A stretch of 64,000 bases of DNA from Roseovarius arcticus (GCF_006125015.1 NZ_SZZN01000001.1:2914001-2978000); one strand, 5' to 3'. Positions 35,177 through 43,600 are shown, numbered from the stretch's first letter. The notes: a model not told the origin generated them from the letters alone. A program made the numbers and translations.

Positions 35177-35376
35177 TGCCTTGGACTTCTGAAGCTGATC
35201 TTGAAGTATACTTCATCGAAGAGCTCCGCAAACTCGGATTTGCCTTGCAGCATGGCTCTGAAATTTCGCCTGAAACGCGAAACCCGATGCGAGCAAATTT
35301 CCGAGAAACGATCCTTGCTCCGGTATTTTTCGACACACTGCCTTGCCTAAATCCTAATTGCCGGAGAGTGCGGTAA
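35176..35376 (+). pseudogene. HsdR N-terminal stub (type I restriction subunit remnant)
   Basis: 66 codons; residues about 4-47 (SEADLEVYFIEELRKLGFAL, HGSEISPETRNPMRANFRET) resemble the first part of HsdR proteins (E...LGW...HG.DI.P....R..YREV). The rest (VFFDTLPCLNPNCRR) is unrelated and the frame stops. The nuclease and helicase domains are lost. The start lies in the DUF4268 stop (TAATG), as expected for an original hsd operon. Confidence 0.55.
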
Positions 35377-35440
35377 ACGCATACTCAAATACCATGGTTA
35401 CCCACCAGACCTACAATATCTTATTGGAGCCACGTCTGGC

Positions 35441-35659
35441 TTATTCGTGCAGAAGAAGTTCAACCAATCCATCCAGGTGATGTTTAGCCTTCCGCCAGTC
35501 GCCAGCATGGGCGTCGATCAAGTTCCTGAATGCAGGACCGTGGTCGTGGTGCTTCAGGTGGGCGAGTTCATGGATCAGCACATAGTCGATACAGGTTCGT
35601 GGTGCTTTTATGAGGTGTGGGTTGATGATTATCTCTCCGGATGGCGAGCAGCTTCCCCA
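35441..35659 (-). pseudogene. C-terminal fragment of a YgjP/DUF45-type zinc metallopeptidase
   Basis: Read on the minus strand, 72 codons begin with WGSCSPSGEIIINPHLIKAP and contain the metal site HELAHLKHHDHGPAF and a closing DWRKAKHHLDGL before a stop at 35,441. These are hallmarks of YgjP-like peptidases. Upstream the frame is broken by stop codons (one directly before the Trp), so it is a pseudogene. Such peptidase genes often accompany hsdR, which fits the HsdR stub next to it. The remaining sequence 35,660-35,877 has no recognised gene. Confidence 0.65.
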
Positions 35660-35877
35660 TTAGCGATACGACTGCAATCACGTCAGACCGCATTCACTGT
35701 TGGCCAACAACGTGCCGCAAAAGCGCGTCGAGCGCATGAAAGATTTGATGGTGCCGCGCCCGACGCGCTTGCTCACAACGAAACCGAGGAATATGAAATG
35801 AGAACCCGCAAACTTTCGTTTTGAATGAGAGATCCTCGGGGGCGGCAGGGCATGAAACAAGCATTCACGGAGAGACC

Positions 35878-37674
35878 ATGTCGATATTAGCCGGTGATCC
35901 GCTTACACAGCTCGCCTTCTCGGTTTACGAGAATAAGGGCGTTTACGCGTTGCTCGTGGGATCGGGCATGTCACGCGCAGCGGAAATTCCAACCGGATGG
36001 GAGATCACCATTGATCTCGTTCGCCGTACTGCAGCAGCGCAAGGCTTTGAAGATCAAACGGACTGGGCAGCTTGGTACAAGGATAAGACAGGCAAGGAGC
36101 CGAATTATTCTGAACTGGTCGGCGAATTGGGGCTGTCTCGCGATGAGCGCCGCTCAATCCTGCACAGCTACATTGAACCGGATGAAAAAGACCGCAAGGA
36201 AGGTCGCAAACTCCCGACGAAAGCACATCACGCCATCGCATCGCTTGTGCGCGAGGGTTACGTCAAAGTCATTGTTACGACCAACTTCGACCGGCTCCTG
36301 GAAAATGCCCTGCGAGAGCAGGGTGTGGAGCCGACTGTTGTCGGCTCGGTCGATGCCCTCAAGGGTGCCGAGCCGCTCTCTCACACGAACTGCTATCTCG
36401 TGAAGCTGCACGGCGACTACAAGGATGCGCGCATTCTTAACACAGACGAAGAACTGACCGCCTATCCCCCTGAGTATGACACACTTCTTGACCGCATCGT
36501 TGATGAGCATGGTCTTATCGTTTGTGGCTGGTCGGGAGAATGGGATCACGCGCTGCGCGCTGCAATTCTGCGCGCGCCAGCGCGACGTTATCCCTTGTTT
36601 TGGGCTGCGCGGGGCAAGCTCGGTGATGGAGCCGCAGAGATCGCCAAGCAGCGGGATGCGAAAGTGATAGAGATCGCTGATGCTGACGGATTTCTTGGCG
36701 TGCTGAAGGAACGGGTTGAAACCCTGGCCCGCACTCATCGGCAGAATCCGCTGAGCATCGATCTTCTGGTGAATTCGGTAAAGCGGTATTTGGCGAAGCC
36801 GGAGCACCGCATTCAGCTTGATGAGCTCTTCACGACGCAAACTCAGAATCTTCTCGATAAGCTCGACGCTGCTGAACTCACCGGTCAAGTGCAATTCAGC
36901 CTGGATGAATTCAGGCGGCGCGTTGCCCTGTATGAAGCCCTGACCGAGCCGCTTGCACGCATGGCCGGTGTTCTAGGGCGCTGGGGTGACGGTAGCGAGA
37001 AGTCTTTGGTGCTGGATGTCATTCGAATGCTCTGCGCCCATGCTGACCGCGAAGGGGCAGGTCTCAATGTCTGGCTGGACACCCGAACCTACCCAGCCGT
37101 TCTGGTTATGACCGGCTATGGTCTAGGACTTGCTCGCAGTGAGCGTTGGGCTGACCTACATGAATTGTATCTTTCGCCGGTCAAAAGACGCAACAGCAAC
37201 GATACAAAGCGGGCCGTTGAGCGGCTGTTCCTTTGGGCATGGCCAGGAGGCAACAACGACTATTGGAAGAATCTCGAAGGGTTTGACCGGCGGAAGACCG
37301 CTCTGAGCGATCACCTTTGCGGGCTATTTGAAGAGTGGGGCAAGTCGTTTGTGGGCGTGCTGCCGGAGTTCGAGCGGCTCTATGAGAGCTGGGAAGTCCT
37401 CGGCAGTCTGGCGCACCTGGAACGGGCCGAGATCGCCGAACTTGAAGCCGAGTTGGCCGAGCAGCCAAGGAACGGGTTTGTCTGGTTTCCAATCGGGCGT
37501 AGTGGTTGGCATGAGCGGATGCGAGAGCGCATTCTGGAAGACTTTCTATCCGATGGCATGAAGCCGGTTCTCTTGGAGGCTGGCTTTGGCAAAGGAGATG
37601 ATGACTTCCTGCAAAAGTCAGTCGCTAACTATCAACGATTGGCTGGACGTATTGGTTTTAACATTTCACAATGA
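35878..37674 (+). CDS. SIR2-domain protein, candidate single-gene anti-phage NADase
   Basis: 598 residues. The N-terminal SIR2-like fold is clear: LLVGSGMSRAAEIPTGWEI (residues 26-44), VIVTTNFDRLLENAL with Asn136, and VKLHGDYKD with His178, the residues expected to bind and cleave NAD. A second Rossmann part (LIVCGWSGEWDHALRAAILR) follows. Residues 300-598 are helical with no known domain and would act as sensor. No zinc-ribbon cysteines of classical sirtuins are seen. The ATG at 35878 follows GGAGAGACC. Related defence proteins (Dsr, ThsA) deplete NAD on infection; a defence role here is inference from fold and neighbours. Confidence 0.82.
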   Translation: MSILAGDPLTQLAFSVYENKGVYALLVGSGMSRAAEIPTGWEITIDLVRRTAAAQGFEDQTDWAAWYKDKTGKEPNYSELVGELGLSRDERRSILHSYIEPDEKDRKEGRKLPTKAHHAIASLVREGYVKVIVTTNFDRLLENALREQGVEPTVVGSVDALKGAEPLSHTNCYLVKLHGDYKDARILNTDEELTAYPPEYDTLLDRIVDEHGLIVCGWSGEWDHALRAAILRAPARRYPLFWAARGKLGDGAAEIAKQRDAKVIEIADADGFLGVLKERVETLARTHRQNPLSIDLLVNSVKRYLAKPEHRIQLDELFTTQTQNLLDKLDAAELTGQVQFSLDEFRRRVALYEALTEPLARMAGVLGRWGDGSEKSLVLDVIRMLCAHADREGAGLNVWLDTRTYPAVLVMTGYGLGLARSERWADLHELYLSPVKRRNSNDTKRAVERLFLWAWPGGNNDYWKNLEGFDRRKTALSDHLCGLFEEWGKSFVGVLPEFERLYESWEVLGSLAHLERAEIAELEAELAEQPRNGFVWFPIGRSGWHERMRERILEDFLSDGMKPVLLEAGFGKGDDDFLQKSVANYQRLAGRIGFNISQ

Positions 37675-38131
37675 ATCATTGCCGCACGCCCTGATGATGG
37701 CCGGGCTCGATAAGTCCGCTGTCAGCGTGGTGACAGGAAAAAATACAAGCACGTTCAGCATCTTGGGCGTGGTAGCTTTTGCTTGCGTCCGCTTCCGACC
37801 CGTGACGGCGTTAATGACGATTGATCTTGGCACGCGGTGTCGTGTGACGATCCCGGGAGGTTTTGACATGGAGGCCGACTATCACGCCAGCAATGTCGAC
37901 CACGTCACCGAACCGCTTTTGATGGGTTTCGAAAATGACAATGTCCCCGCCGCGTCGCAGCTTCACCAAAACAGTCATTCAGTGCATTGCGCTGCATATT
38001 CGAGAAGTGAAGGATTGCAACGCGAACATACCGTTCGATCTCAAATGCCGCTCAAATAGTGGTCTTCGGTTCGTAGCTACAGCTCAAATGCCCAGTTCAG
38101 CACGTCGAACTGGCTCGGTCAAATTGGCGGG
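37675..38131. other. Intergenic region, no gene recognised
   Basis: About 460 bp between the SIR2 gene and the convergent HNH gene. Short open frames exist on both strands but none has a recognisable motif, start signal or codon usage like the neighbours. Possibly degraded sequence. Confidence 0.45.
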
Positions 38132-38740
38132 TCAATCTTTGTGCAGATGCCAAGAACCCAGATTAGTTTTGTGCCAAGTAAGACCATAATTCGCTGGCTT
38201 GGTCTCGCCCGTGTAGGTGACCTGAGGAATGGGACTACCGAAGGCTATGTCGGACGATTGACTATCGTTAATGGGCTCCGGATCTGGCTCGCGTTGTTCG
38301 CGTTGAGGGCTCTTCGAAGGTAAGAGCTCTCTCTGAGCTACATCAACGGCTTTCAGGTCAGCTAGCTCTGAGAGCAAAGCTCTGCGCCTGTTTCCGGCGT
38401 TATCGCGGCGTGTCACAATCCGAAGATTGGTAGGGTTATTGTCTGATGGGTTGTGGTTTACGTGGTCGACATCAAAGTCCCTCGGCAGCCATTTCCCAAG
38501 AGTTATTGCTGCGATGAAGCGGTGCGTAAGTATCGACTTCTTGCCGTGCTGAAACCAAAGGTAGTCGTGACCTTCCCGGCTCTTGCTTCCGTTTGGTACT
38601 TCCCCCTCCACGACGCCCAAGAGATACTCAAACGATTTCTCCATGATGACCTCGTCCAGAGTGGGATAAGGTATTTCATGTGAGTGCTCTGTTTTGAAAT
38701 GCCTCAACAATATGGACTTGACGTATTCTACATCTTCCAT
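38132..38740 (-). CDS. HNH endonuclease
   Basis: 202 residues with a clear HNH motif: WLPRDFDVDHVNHNPSDNNP followed by TNLRIVTRRDN (about residues 85-115). Before it lies LTHRFIAAITLGKW, usual for phage- and intron-type HNH enzymes. The C-terminal tail ends GLTWHKTNLGSWHLHKD, resembling an AP2-like DNA-binding repeat (GVSW....W), which occurs in homing endonucleases. It could be a homing enzyme or a defence nuclease. The gene stands alone, convergent with the SIR2 gene. Confidence 0.83.
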   Translation of the reverse strand: MEDVEYVKSILLRHFKTEHSHEIPYPTLDEVIMEKSFEYLLGVVEGEVPNGSKSREGHDYLWFQHGKKSILTHRFIAAITLGKWLPRDFDVDHVNHNPSDNNPTNLRIVTRRDNAGNRRRALLSELADLKAVDVAQRELLPSKSPQREQREPDPEPINDSQSSDIAFGSPIPQVTYTGETKPANYGLTWHKTNLGSWHLHKD

Positions 38741-38770
38741 CTACAAGCATCTCCCCCAAGCAAATTTAAG

Positions 38771-38790
38771 TGGTCACTGTTTTCTGACCA
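38771..38790. promoter_or_regulatory. Inverted repeat upstream of the HNH gene
   Basis: TGGTCA and TGACCA arms separated by 8 bp, 31 bp upstream of the HNH endonuclease start. A candidate operator; the binding protein is unknown. Confidence 0.35.
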
Positions 38791-39061
38791 AGTTTGCCGC
38801 GATATTTAACGGGTATCTATGCCAAGCGCCAGACTGATCAAATCCCGTTAGATACCATGCAGAGAGAATTATTACATATGGTCAGAACCAGACCAAAGCT
38901 AGAGCGAAAAAGGGAACCGAATTCCGCGATGCAGAAATGCGGTCACTGAGGAGCGATGTCGCTCAACTTGAACGGCCCAAAGCTGCCATTAATCGACTTA
39001 GTCGGCACCGCATCGCAGCTTCCCTAAAGCCGCCGTTCGTCGCAAACGCAGCATTGGCGAT

Positions 39062-39089
39062 CGCTGAGGGGGGGGGGGGGGGCTCAGCG
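39062..39089. repeat. Run of 15 G inside a 7-bp hairpin
   Basis: CGCTGAG and CTCAGCG arms enclose an uninterrupted G run (positions 39,068-39,082 are all G; the first belongs to the stem). Located 49 bp beyond the stop of the YafY-type gene. Such a run is prone to length change and could form a G-quadruplex; an assembly artefact is also possible. Confidence 0.6.
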
Positions 39090-39137
39090 GACTTGACCGG
39101 TTGCGATGGTTGTTGCGCGGCGAACTCGTGGTGACGT

Positions 39138-39851
39138 CTAACTGGTATTAGCCGTTTGGTTATAACGTTGCCGATACTCATCCATCGCTGCCCGCCATTC
39201 GGCCTTCAAATGGTCCATCCGGCGCGGAGTTTTCTCAGTTAGCACCTCCCCCTCGACGATCCGTTCTGTCCGAAAATAGCGAAATCCCTGCCTGAGTTCA
39301 CACCAGGCCGCCACGATCCGTCCATTGTCCCGATAGCCAAGCAGGATCGGCCAGATCACCCGGTCGGTCAGCACATTACGGGAGTCACGATAAGTAATGA
39401 ACAATTTAACCCCCTGACGAATGGCCAGACGGATGTCCGCCGCCCCAAGCACTTCCGAGAGCTGCTCGACAGGTGCCACACTCACCGCAGGCTCAACAAA
39501 AGAGGTCTCAAACGTCCTTGGAACGACCGCTTCAACCTTGGTCAATAATTTCTTGGCCGCTAAGGCCAACTCGGGTTCGCCGCGTGTCCGGACCCATTGC
39601 GCGCCGAGGATCGCGGCCTCAATCTCATCGCTGGTCAGCATCAGCGGCGGCATATGAAACCCCGCCTCTAGGATGTAGCCGACGCCCGCCTCGCCCTCGA
39701 TCGGAACGCCTTGTGCCATCAAGGCGGCAATGTCGCGATAAACCGTCCTTTTGGTCACGCCGAGTTCGTGGCCGATGGATTGGCCTGAGATTGGAGCTCG
39801 CGCGCGGCGCAGGATTTCGATGATCTCAAATAACCTGTCGCCACGTCTCAT
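39138..39851 (-). CDS. YafY-type regulator (HTH plus WYL domain)
   Basis: 237 residues. N-terminal HTH_11 (RGDRLFEIIEILRRARAPIS, LGVTKRTVYRDIAALMAQGV, residues 3-55), then a WYL ligand domain (VKLFITYRDSRNVLTDRVIW, GYRDNGRIVAAWCELRQGFR). Divergent to the GFA/VOC operon over a 108-bp promoter with an 8-bp inverted repeat, so it most likely represses that operon. Length and domains are normal for the family. Confidence 0.9.
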   Translation of the reverse strand: MRRGDRLFEIIEILRRARAPISGQSIGHELGVTKRTVYRDIAALMAQGVPIEGEAGVGYILEAGFHMPPLMLTSDEIEAAILGAQWVRTRGEPELALAAKKLLTKVEAVVPRTFETSFVEPAVSVAPVEQLSEVLGAADIRLAIRQGVKLFITYRDSRNVLTDRVIWPILLGYRDNGRIVAAWCELRQGFRYFRTERIVEGEVLTEKTPRRMDHLKAEWRAAMDEYRQRYNQTANTS

Positions 39852-39880
39852 ATCGGCCTCCCTCCAGCCAAACGTACAAT

Positions 39881-39911
39881 GCTGACACTATGGTGACAAC
39901 ACGGTGTCAGC
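39881..39911. promoter_or_regulatory. Candidate operator for the YafY-type regulator
   Basis: Perfect 8-bp inverted repeat GCTGACAC ... GTGTCAGC with a 15-bp spacer containing GGTGACAAC, centred between the divergent YafY-type gene and the GFA gene. Confidence 0.55.
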
Positions 39912-39959
39912 ATAGGGGTGGTATGGGGTGACCATCGAAACAAAAAGAGAGGAACTTCG

Positions 39960-40367
39960 ATGACCATCAAAGGAAGTTGTGCCTGCGGTTCGGTCCGCTT
40001 CGCCATAGAAGGTACGCCCTCCGGCTTGGGCACATGTCATTGTTCACGCTGCCGAAAACTCGGTTCATCGTCGATCATATTCATCAAACGGGAACAATTC
40101 AGCCTGCTCGAAGGCGAAGGCCATATCGAGACGATTCAGCCCCGCGCGCCCTATACCTACACCCGCTCCTTCTGCCGATCCTGTGGCACGGCCCTCGGGG
40201 AACCTCTGTCCCCGGATAAATCCTTTCCAATCAACGCCCAGTGCCTCGATAGCGACCCCGGGATTGCTCACTCCTTCCACGAATTTTCTGAAGACCGTCC
40301 GGTTTGGGATGCTCCCTTGGATATACTCCGTGACATCCATTCGACCCCGGGAGAGCCGATCCAATGA
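39960..40367 (+). CDS. GFA-family (glutathione-dependent formaldehyde-activating-like) zinc protein
   Basis: 135-residue CENP-V/GFA fold protein. All zinc-binding cysteines are visible: GSCACGSVRF, CHCSRCRK and CRSCGT. The start at 39960 follows AGAGAGGAAC. It overlaps the VOC-like gene by 4 bp. Family members are linked to glutathione and small-aldehyde handling, but most have no proven activity. Control by the divergent YafY-type regulator is likely. Confidence 0.88.
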   Translation: MTIKGSCACGSVRFAIEGTPSGLGTCHCSRCRKLGSSSIIFIKREQFSLLEGEGHIETIQPRAPYTYTRSFCRSCGTALGEPLSPDKSFPINAQCLDSDPGIAHSFHEFSEDRPVWDAPLDILRDIHSTPGEPIQ

Positions 40368-40801
40368 AAACGATCCTTGCCCTATCCCTATCCACATTCT
40401 TGGCAGCCTTGAGTGGGGCTCAGGCCGAGAACGCGCCACACGGCGATGCCATTCTCGCCATGGGCGCCTATGTTCCGACGAAAGATATGGCGTCATCGGA
40501 GGCGTTCTATCGAACGCTCTTCGACCGTGAACCGGCTATCCAACTCGACGACTTCGTTGCCTTCCACATTGCTGGCGGTTGGTTCGCAATTGTGGCGCGG
40601 GAGAGATACGCTCCTGACTCAGGCCCCGGCACCGGGTCCGTGCCGTATCTTCAATCCGGCGACCTGGAACAAGTGCAGGGCCGCGCCGCCCAGGCAGGCC
40701 TTTCCATGCCCAAGATTATTGCGGAGCCGGGCATTCATATTCTCAGGATTATTGACCCAAACGGCCAGCCGATCGAGTTCTTCATGCTGACCGGCCAATG
40801 A
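40364..40801 (+). CDS. Exported VOC (glyoxalase-like) protein
   Basis: 145 residues: a signal peptide (MKTILALSLSTFLAALSGAQ, cleavage near AQA) and one VOC domain (YVPTKDMASSEAFYRTLFDR, IIDPNGQPIEFFMLTGQ). Most VOC proteins are cytosolic, so the signal peptide is unusual. It is the second gene of the GFA operon. The substrate is unknown; a metal-dependent lyase or binding role is possible. Confidence 0.82.
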   Translation: MKTILALSLSTFLAALSGAQAENAPHGDAILAMGAYVPTKDMASSEAFYRTLFDREPAIQLDDFVAFHIAGGWFAIVARERYAPDSGPGTGSVPYLQSGDLEQVQGRAAQAGLSMPKIIAEPGIHILRIIDPNGQPIEFFMLTGQ

Positions 40802-40870
40802 GGCAGTTAGCCGTTATGCACCGTAAACGTCAGACGCTGCTCTGAGGGTCATGGACGAGCCTAACTGCTT

Positions 40871-41758
40871 CTATCCAATGCCTTCTGCCAGCAGATCAAA
40901 AACCACGCGAATTCGTAGATTTGTCTTTAGCTCGCGGTGGGCCACCAGCCACGTCTCGATGCTGATTGGCTCAAACGCCAGATAAGGATTTTCAAGCTCC
41001 GGATAAGCCGCCCCTATTTCGATCGGAAGAATACCAATCCCAAAACCTTGCCGGATAAGTTCGAGCATCAGCGTGTGACTCGACGTTGAAAAATTGAAAT
41101 TTGCTGTCGTTAGATTCACGCCACGTGATGTCATCAATCCAAGGCGCAGTTCTGGTTGGTCGAAACCGACAAACATTAATTTTTCAAGATCAGCGACCGT
41201 CTTTGGGCGACCAACTTCGTCAAGGTACTGTTTGGACGCAAAAAGATGCGCCGTTGTGTCCCTTAGCCGTTTCGCAAACAAGGTCTCGTCTTTGGGTCGA
41301 CCATGACGGATTGCTATGTCAGCTTCACGCCGCCGCAAATCGCTTAACTCATTTGATGCGATAATCTCGATCTGAAGATCTGGCGCGGTGTTGCGCAATT
41401 TCTTGAGGATTGGCGGCAGAAAATGCGTCGCCATCAGGTCTGTAGCAGAGATCAACACATGTCCGGTCACAGCTTGGGATTGGCCGGTTGCGGCAAGGGA
41501 TATGGTGTTTGCCGCATCGCCCATCGTCCGGAAATGTGAAAGCAACTCTACGCCTGATTGTGTCAGCAAAAGCGCGCGCGATGTCCGTTCAAAGAGTGTC
41601 ACACCAAGCGCGTCTTCGAGACCCCCGACCTGTCGGCTCAGCGTTGGTTGCGTCAGCCCAAGGGCACGCGCGGCTGCGGATAGCGAGCCTTCTTCAGCGG
41701 TAACGAGAAACGCCCGCGCTTGGTTCCAGTCGAAAGCTGATCGTTTCCACTCCATCAT
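40871..41758 (-). CDS. LysR-family regulator
   Basis: 295 residues: HTH (FDWNQARAFLVTAEEGSLSA, LGLTQPTLSRQVGGLEDALG) and a LysR substrate domain (GHVLISATDLMATHFLPPIL, LRRREADIAIRHGRP). The tandem MM start gives a choice of 41758 or 41755. It is divergent to the methyltransferase/DUF2306 pair, about 95 bp away, and probably regulates it. Confidence 0.9.
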   Translation of the reverse strand: MMEWKRSAFDWNQARAFLVTAEEGSLSAAARALGLTQPTLSRQVGGLEDALGVTLFERTSRALLLTQSGVELLSHFRTMGDAANTISLAATGQSQAVTGHVLISATDLMATHFLPPILKKLRNTAPDLQIEIIASNELSDLRRREADIAIRHGRPKDETLFAKRLRDTTAHLFASKQYLDEVGRPKTVADLEKLMFVGFDQPELRLGLMTSRGVNLTTANFNFSTSSHTLMLELIRQGFGIGILPIEIGAAYPELENPYLAFEPISIETWLVAHRELKTNLRIRVVFDLLAEGIG

Positions 41759-41853
41759 TTACGTATACCAAACCAAGAATGATACGCAATTCCGTATCGA
41801 TAAACGGCGTTCTATGTTTTGTCATCGACCAAACTTTAGGCAAGCAAAGAAAT

Positions 41854-42612
41854 ATGACGAAGCTAGAAAACCAAAGCCCGAGGGCGTCGCACACCCCTGC
41901 GATGGAAAAGGCAATCCCCATGACCTCTCGTCGCATTGGTTCTTGGGAAGTCTTCATTAGTAGGCGGCCGCTCTCCTCTGCGGACCTTGCCAGCCGTTAC
42001 GACGCGGTCTCGGGTAGTTGGGAGCGGACGGCGCGTCGTTTTCAACTGGAAGCCGCGTATCGAGAACCGCTTGTGACCTCTCAAGTCGCAAGAGGCATTA
42101 TGCAGATTGGGCCAGAGGCGCGGATACTTGATTGCGGCATCGGGAACGGGAGCCTATCGATTGCTCTTGATAGCATTCTTCAGGGTCCGGTCTACTACCA
42201 TGGAATTGATACCTCTGCTGAAATGCTGGTGCAGGCCAGCTCCAAGATGCAGCACGCCGGGCTGCGCGCGCACCTTCTGCAAGCTGATGTTCTGACATTG
42301 CCCTATGATGATCAGTCTTTTGACGTTGTTATGGCCGCGCATGTCCTTGAACATTTACCGGACCCGCAACGCGCCCTTGCTGAGATGGTCCGCGTTCTAA
42401 GGCCGGGCGGAATGGTGTTCCTTTGCGTGACACGACACTCGATTTTCGGAGCACTCGTCCAACTTCTGTGGCGAACATGGGCGATCACGGAACAGCAGGG
42501 AGTTGCGTGGCTACATGGTTTCCAGCTTGTCGATGTCGGATACCAACCGGTTCAGCTCGGCTCCTGTGCTGGCTTCGCGAGCACTGCCTTTTGGGCACGG
42601 CGGCCCCAATGA
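41854..42612 (+). CDS. SAM-dependent methyltransferase (Methyltransf_11)
   Basis: 252 residues. The SAM-binding motif I is ARILDCGIGNGSLSIALDS, motif II region LLQADVLTLPYDDQSFDVVM, followed by AHVLEHLPDPQRALAEMVRV and LRPGGMVFL, all class I. The start at 41854 is chosen over 41779; the extra residues would overlap the divergent promoter. It overlaps the membrane-protein gene by 4 bp. Target unknown. Confidence 0.82.
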   Translation: MTKLENQSPRASHTPAMEKAIPMTSRRIGSWEVFISRRPLSSADLASRYDAVSGSWERTARRFQLEAAYREPLVTSQVARGIMQIGPEARILDCGIGNGSLSIALDSILQGPVYYHGIDTSAEMLVQASSKMQHAGLRAHLLQADVLTLPYDDQSFDVVMAAHVLEHLPDPQRALAEMVRVLRPGGMVFLCVTRHSIFGALVQLLWRTWAITEQQGVAWLHGFQLVDVGYQPVQLGSCAGFASTAFWARRPQ

Positions 42613-43337
42613 TCTCTTCAACTCGAAAAGTCCCCAAATTACGCCTCGCAAAATCAGAGTGGATCGTCCTTGGCTTCATCTTGGTCTATTCGTTCATTCC
42701 GGTTTTTGGCGGGTTGGTACGGGTTCTTGAGCTTGCAGGCGGGCCACAAATCGCACCAGCAAACCCGCGGGCATCGCTTGCTCCGCTCCCCATTACTTTC
42801 CACATCCTGAGCAGCATTCTGTTCTGCGTCCTCGGTGCTTCTCAGTTCTTGCCAAGCCTGCGACGCCAACGTCCGGCGGCTCATCGCGCCATCGGACGGG
42901 TGGTTGCGGTGGCGGGATGTGTGTCCGCGCTCACAGCTGTTTGGATGACGCATTTTTATGCCTTTCCCGAAGCGCTCCAGGGGGCCTCACTTTATTGGGT
43001 GCGGATGGTCTTGGGCCCAGCAATGATCGGCCTCATCATCTGGGGCGTAATCGCAATCAGATCCCACAAAGTTTTTCAACACAGCGCGTCAATGGTGCGG
43101 GCCTATGCCATCGCTCAGGGCGCGTCGACCCAAACCGTTTTGGGCATCGCCTGGATCATTGCGGTCGGCTCCGAAGCGATGGGGCCTTTACGCGACGGGC
43201 TGATGATCTTCGCTTGGATGCTCAATCTGCTGGCCGCAGAAATCTTGATACGCTCAATGCTAAGGCCGCCAAAGCGTCGGCAAAAGCATTCGTCACTGCC
43301 TCCTATTCGGCCTTCCACACCAAGAAACGAGATTTGA
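42609..43337 (+). CDS. DUF2306-like membrane protein
   Basis: 242 residues with about six hydrophobic segments (WIVLGFILVYSFIPVFGGLV, FHILSSILFCVLGASQFLPS, VVAVAGCVSALTAVWMTHFY and further). HILSSILFCVLGASQF followed by RRQRPAAHRAIGRV is typical of DUF2306 proteins. The ATG lies in the methyltransferase stop, so the two are co-translated. Function unknown. The basic tail is cytosolic by the positive-inside rule. The 263 bp that follow hold the promoter of the cupin operon. Confidence 0.78.
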   Translation: MISSTRKVPKLRLAKSEWIVLGFILVYSFIPVFGGLVRVLELAGGPQIAPANPRASLAPLPITFHILSSILFCVLGASQFLPSLRRQRPAAHRAIGRVVAVAGCVSALTAVWMTHFYAFPEALQGASLYWVRMVLGPAMIGLIIWGVIAIRSHKVFQHSASMVRAYAIAQGASTQTVLGIAWIIAVGSEAMGPLRDGLMIFAWMLNLLAAEILIRSMLRPPKRRQKHSSLPPIRPSTPRNEI

Positions 43338-43537
43338 AATGACGTACCAAAATGGCAATCGAACCGGGCCATCGATGACTGCGAAGAGAAGCGTGACCCG
43401 GATGAGAGACAGAGGTCCCTGCAGCACAGGAACAAAACGATGAAATAAACTTGACCCAAACGCCCGATTAGAGAAGCGACCGTTGGACATGCAAAGCTTA
43501 ACGTCTGTTTTACGCTTCTCCCTAATCGCAATGTCGC

Positions 43538-43567
43538 TTGACATGATACCTTTTGGTTTCGTATAGA
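43538..43567 (+). promoter_or_regulatory. Sigma-70-like promoter of the cupin-ArsR operon
   Basis: TTGACA (43,538-43,543) and TATAGA (43,562-43,567) with an 18-bp spacer, 33 bp before the GTG start. The spacer begins TGATACC, the same word found in the palindrome just downstream. Confidence 0.65.
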
Positions 43568-43569
43568 AG

Positions 43570-43587
43570 TGATACCAAATAGTATCA
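43570..43587. promoter_or_regulatory. Candidate ArsR operator
   Basis: TGATAC ... GTATCA, a 6-bp inverted repeat with a 6-bp spacer, directly after the -10 box. The TGATACC half-site recurs at 43,544. It is suited to repression by the ArsR protein encoded in the same operon. Confidence 0.55.
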
Positions 43588-43600
43588 TAAAGGAATCAAA

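Larger units (their letters stand above)
38741..39137. other. Intergenic region with inverted repeats and degenerate repeat
   Basis: About 400 bp between the HNH start and the YafY-type stop. It contains an inverted repeat TGGTCA...TGACCA (38,771-38,790), a second pair GGTATCTA...TAGATACC (38,812-38,856), and near 38,990-39,060 words similar to the dispersed intergenic repeat of this window (CCGCCGTTCGTCGC). A 15-G run closes it. The short frame near 38,937 resembles no known protein. Confidence 0.45.

Noticed and set aside
35447..35824. Plus-strand frame of 125 codons
   Set aside because: The minus strand of the same stretch carries the YgjP-type motifs WGSCS and HELAH, so the plus-strand frame is a shadow of that remnant.
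39060..39134. Short frame with GGGGG near the island border, as a possible transposase start
   Set aside because: The glycine run comes from the poly-G tract, and the preceding residues do not match a transposase convincingly.
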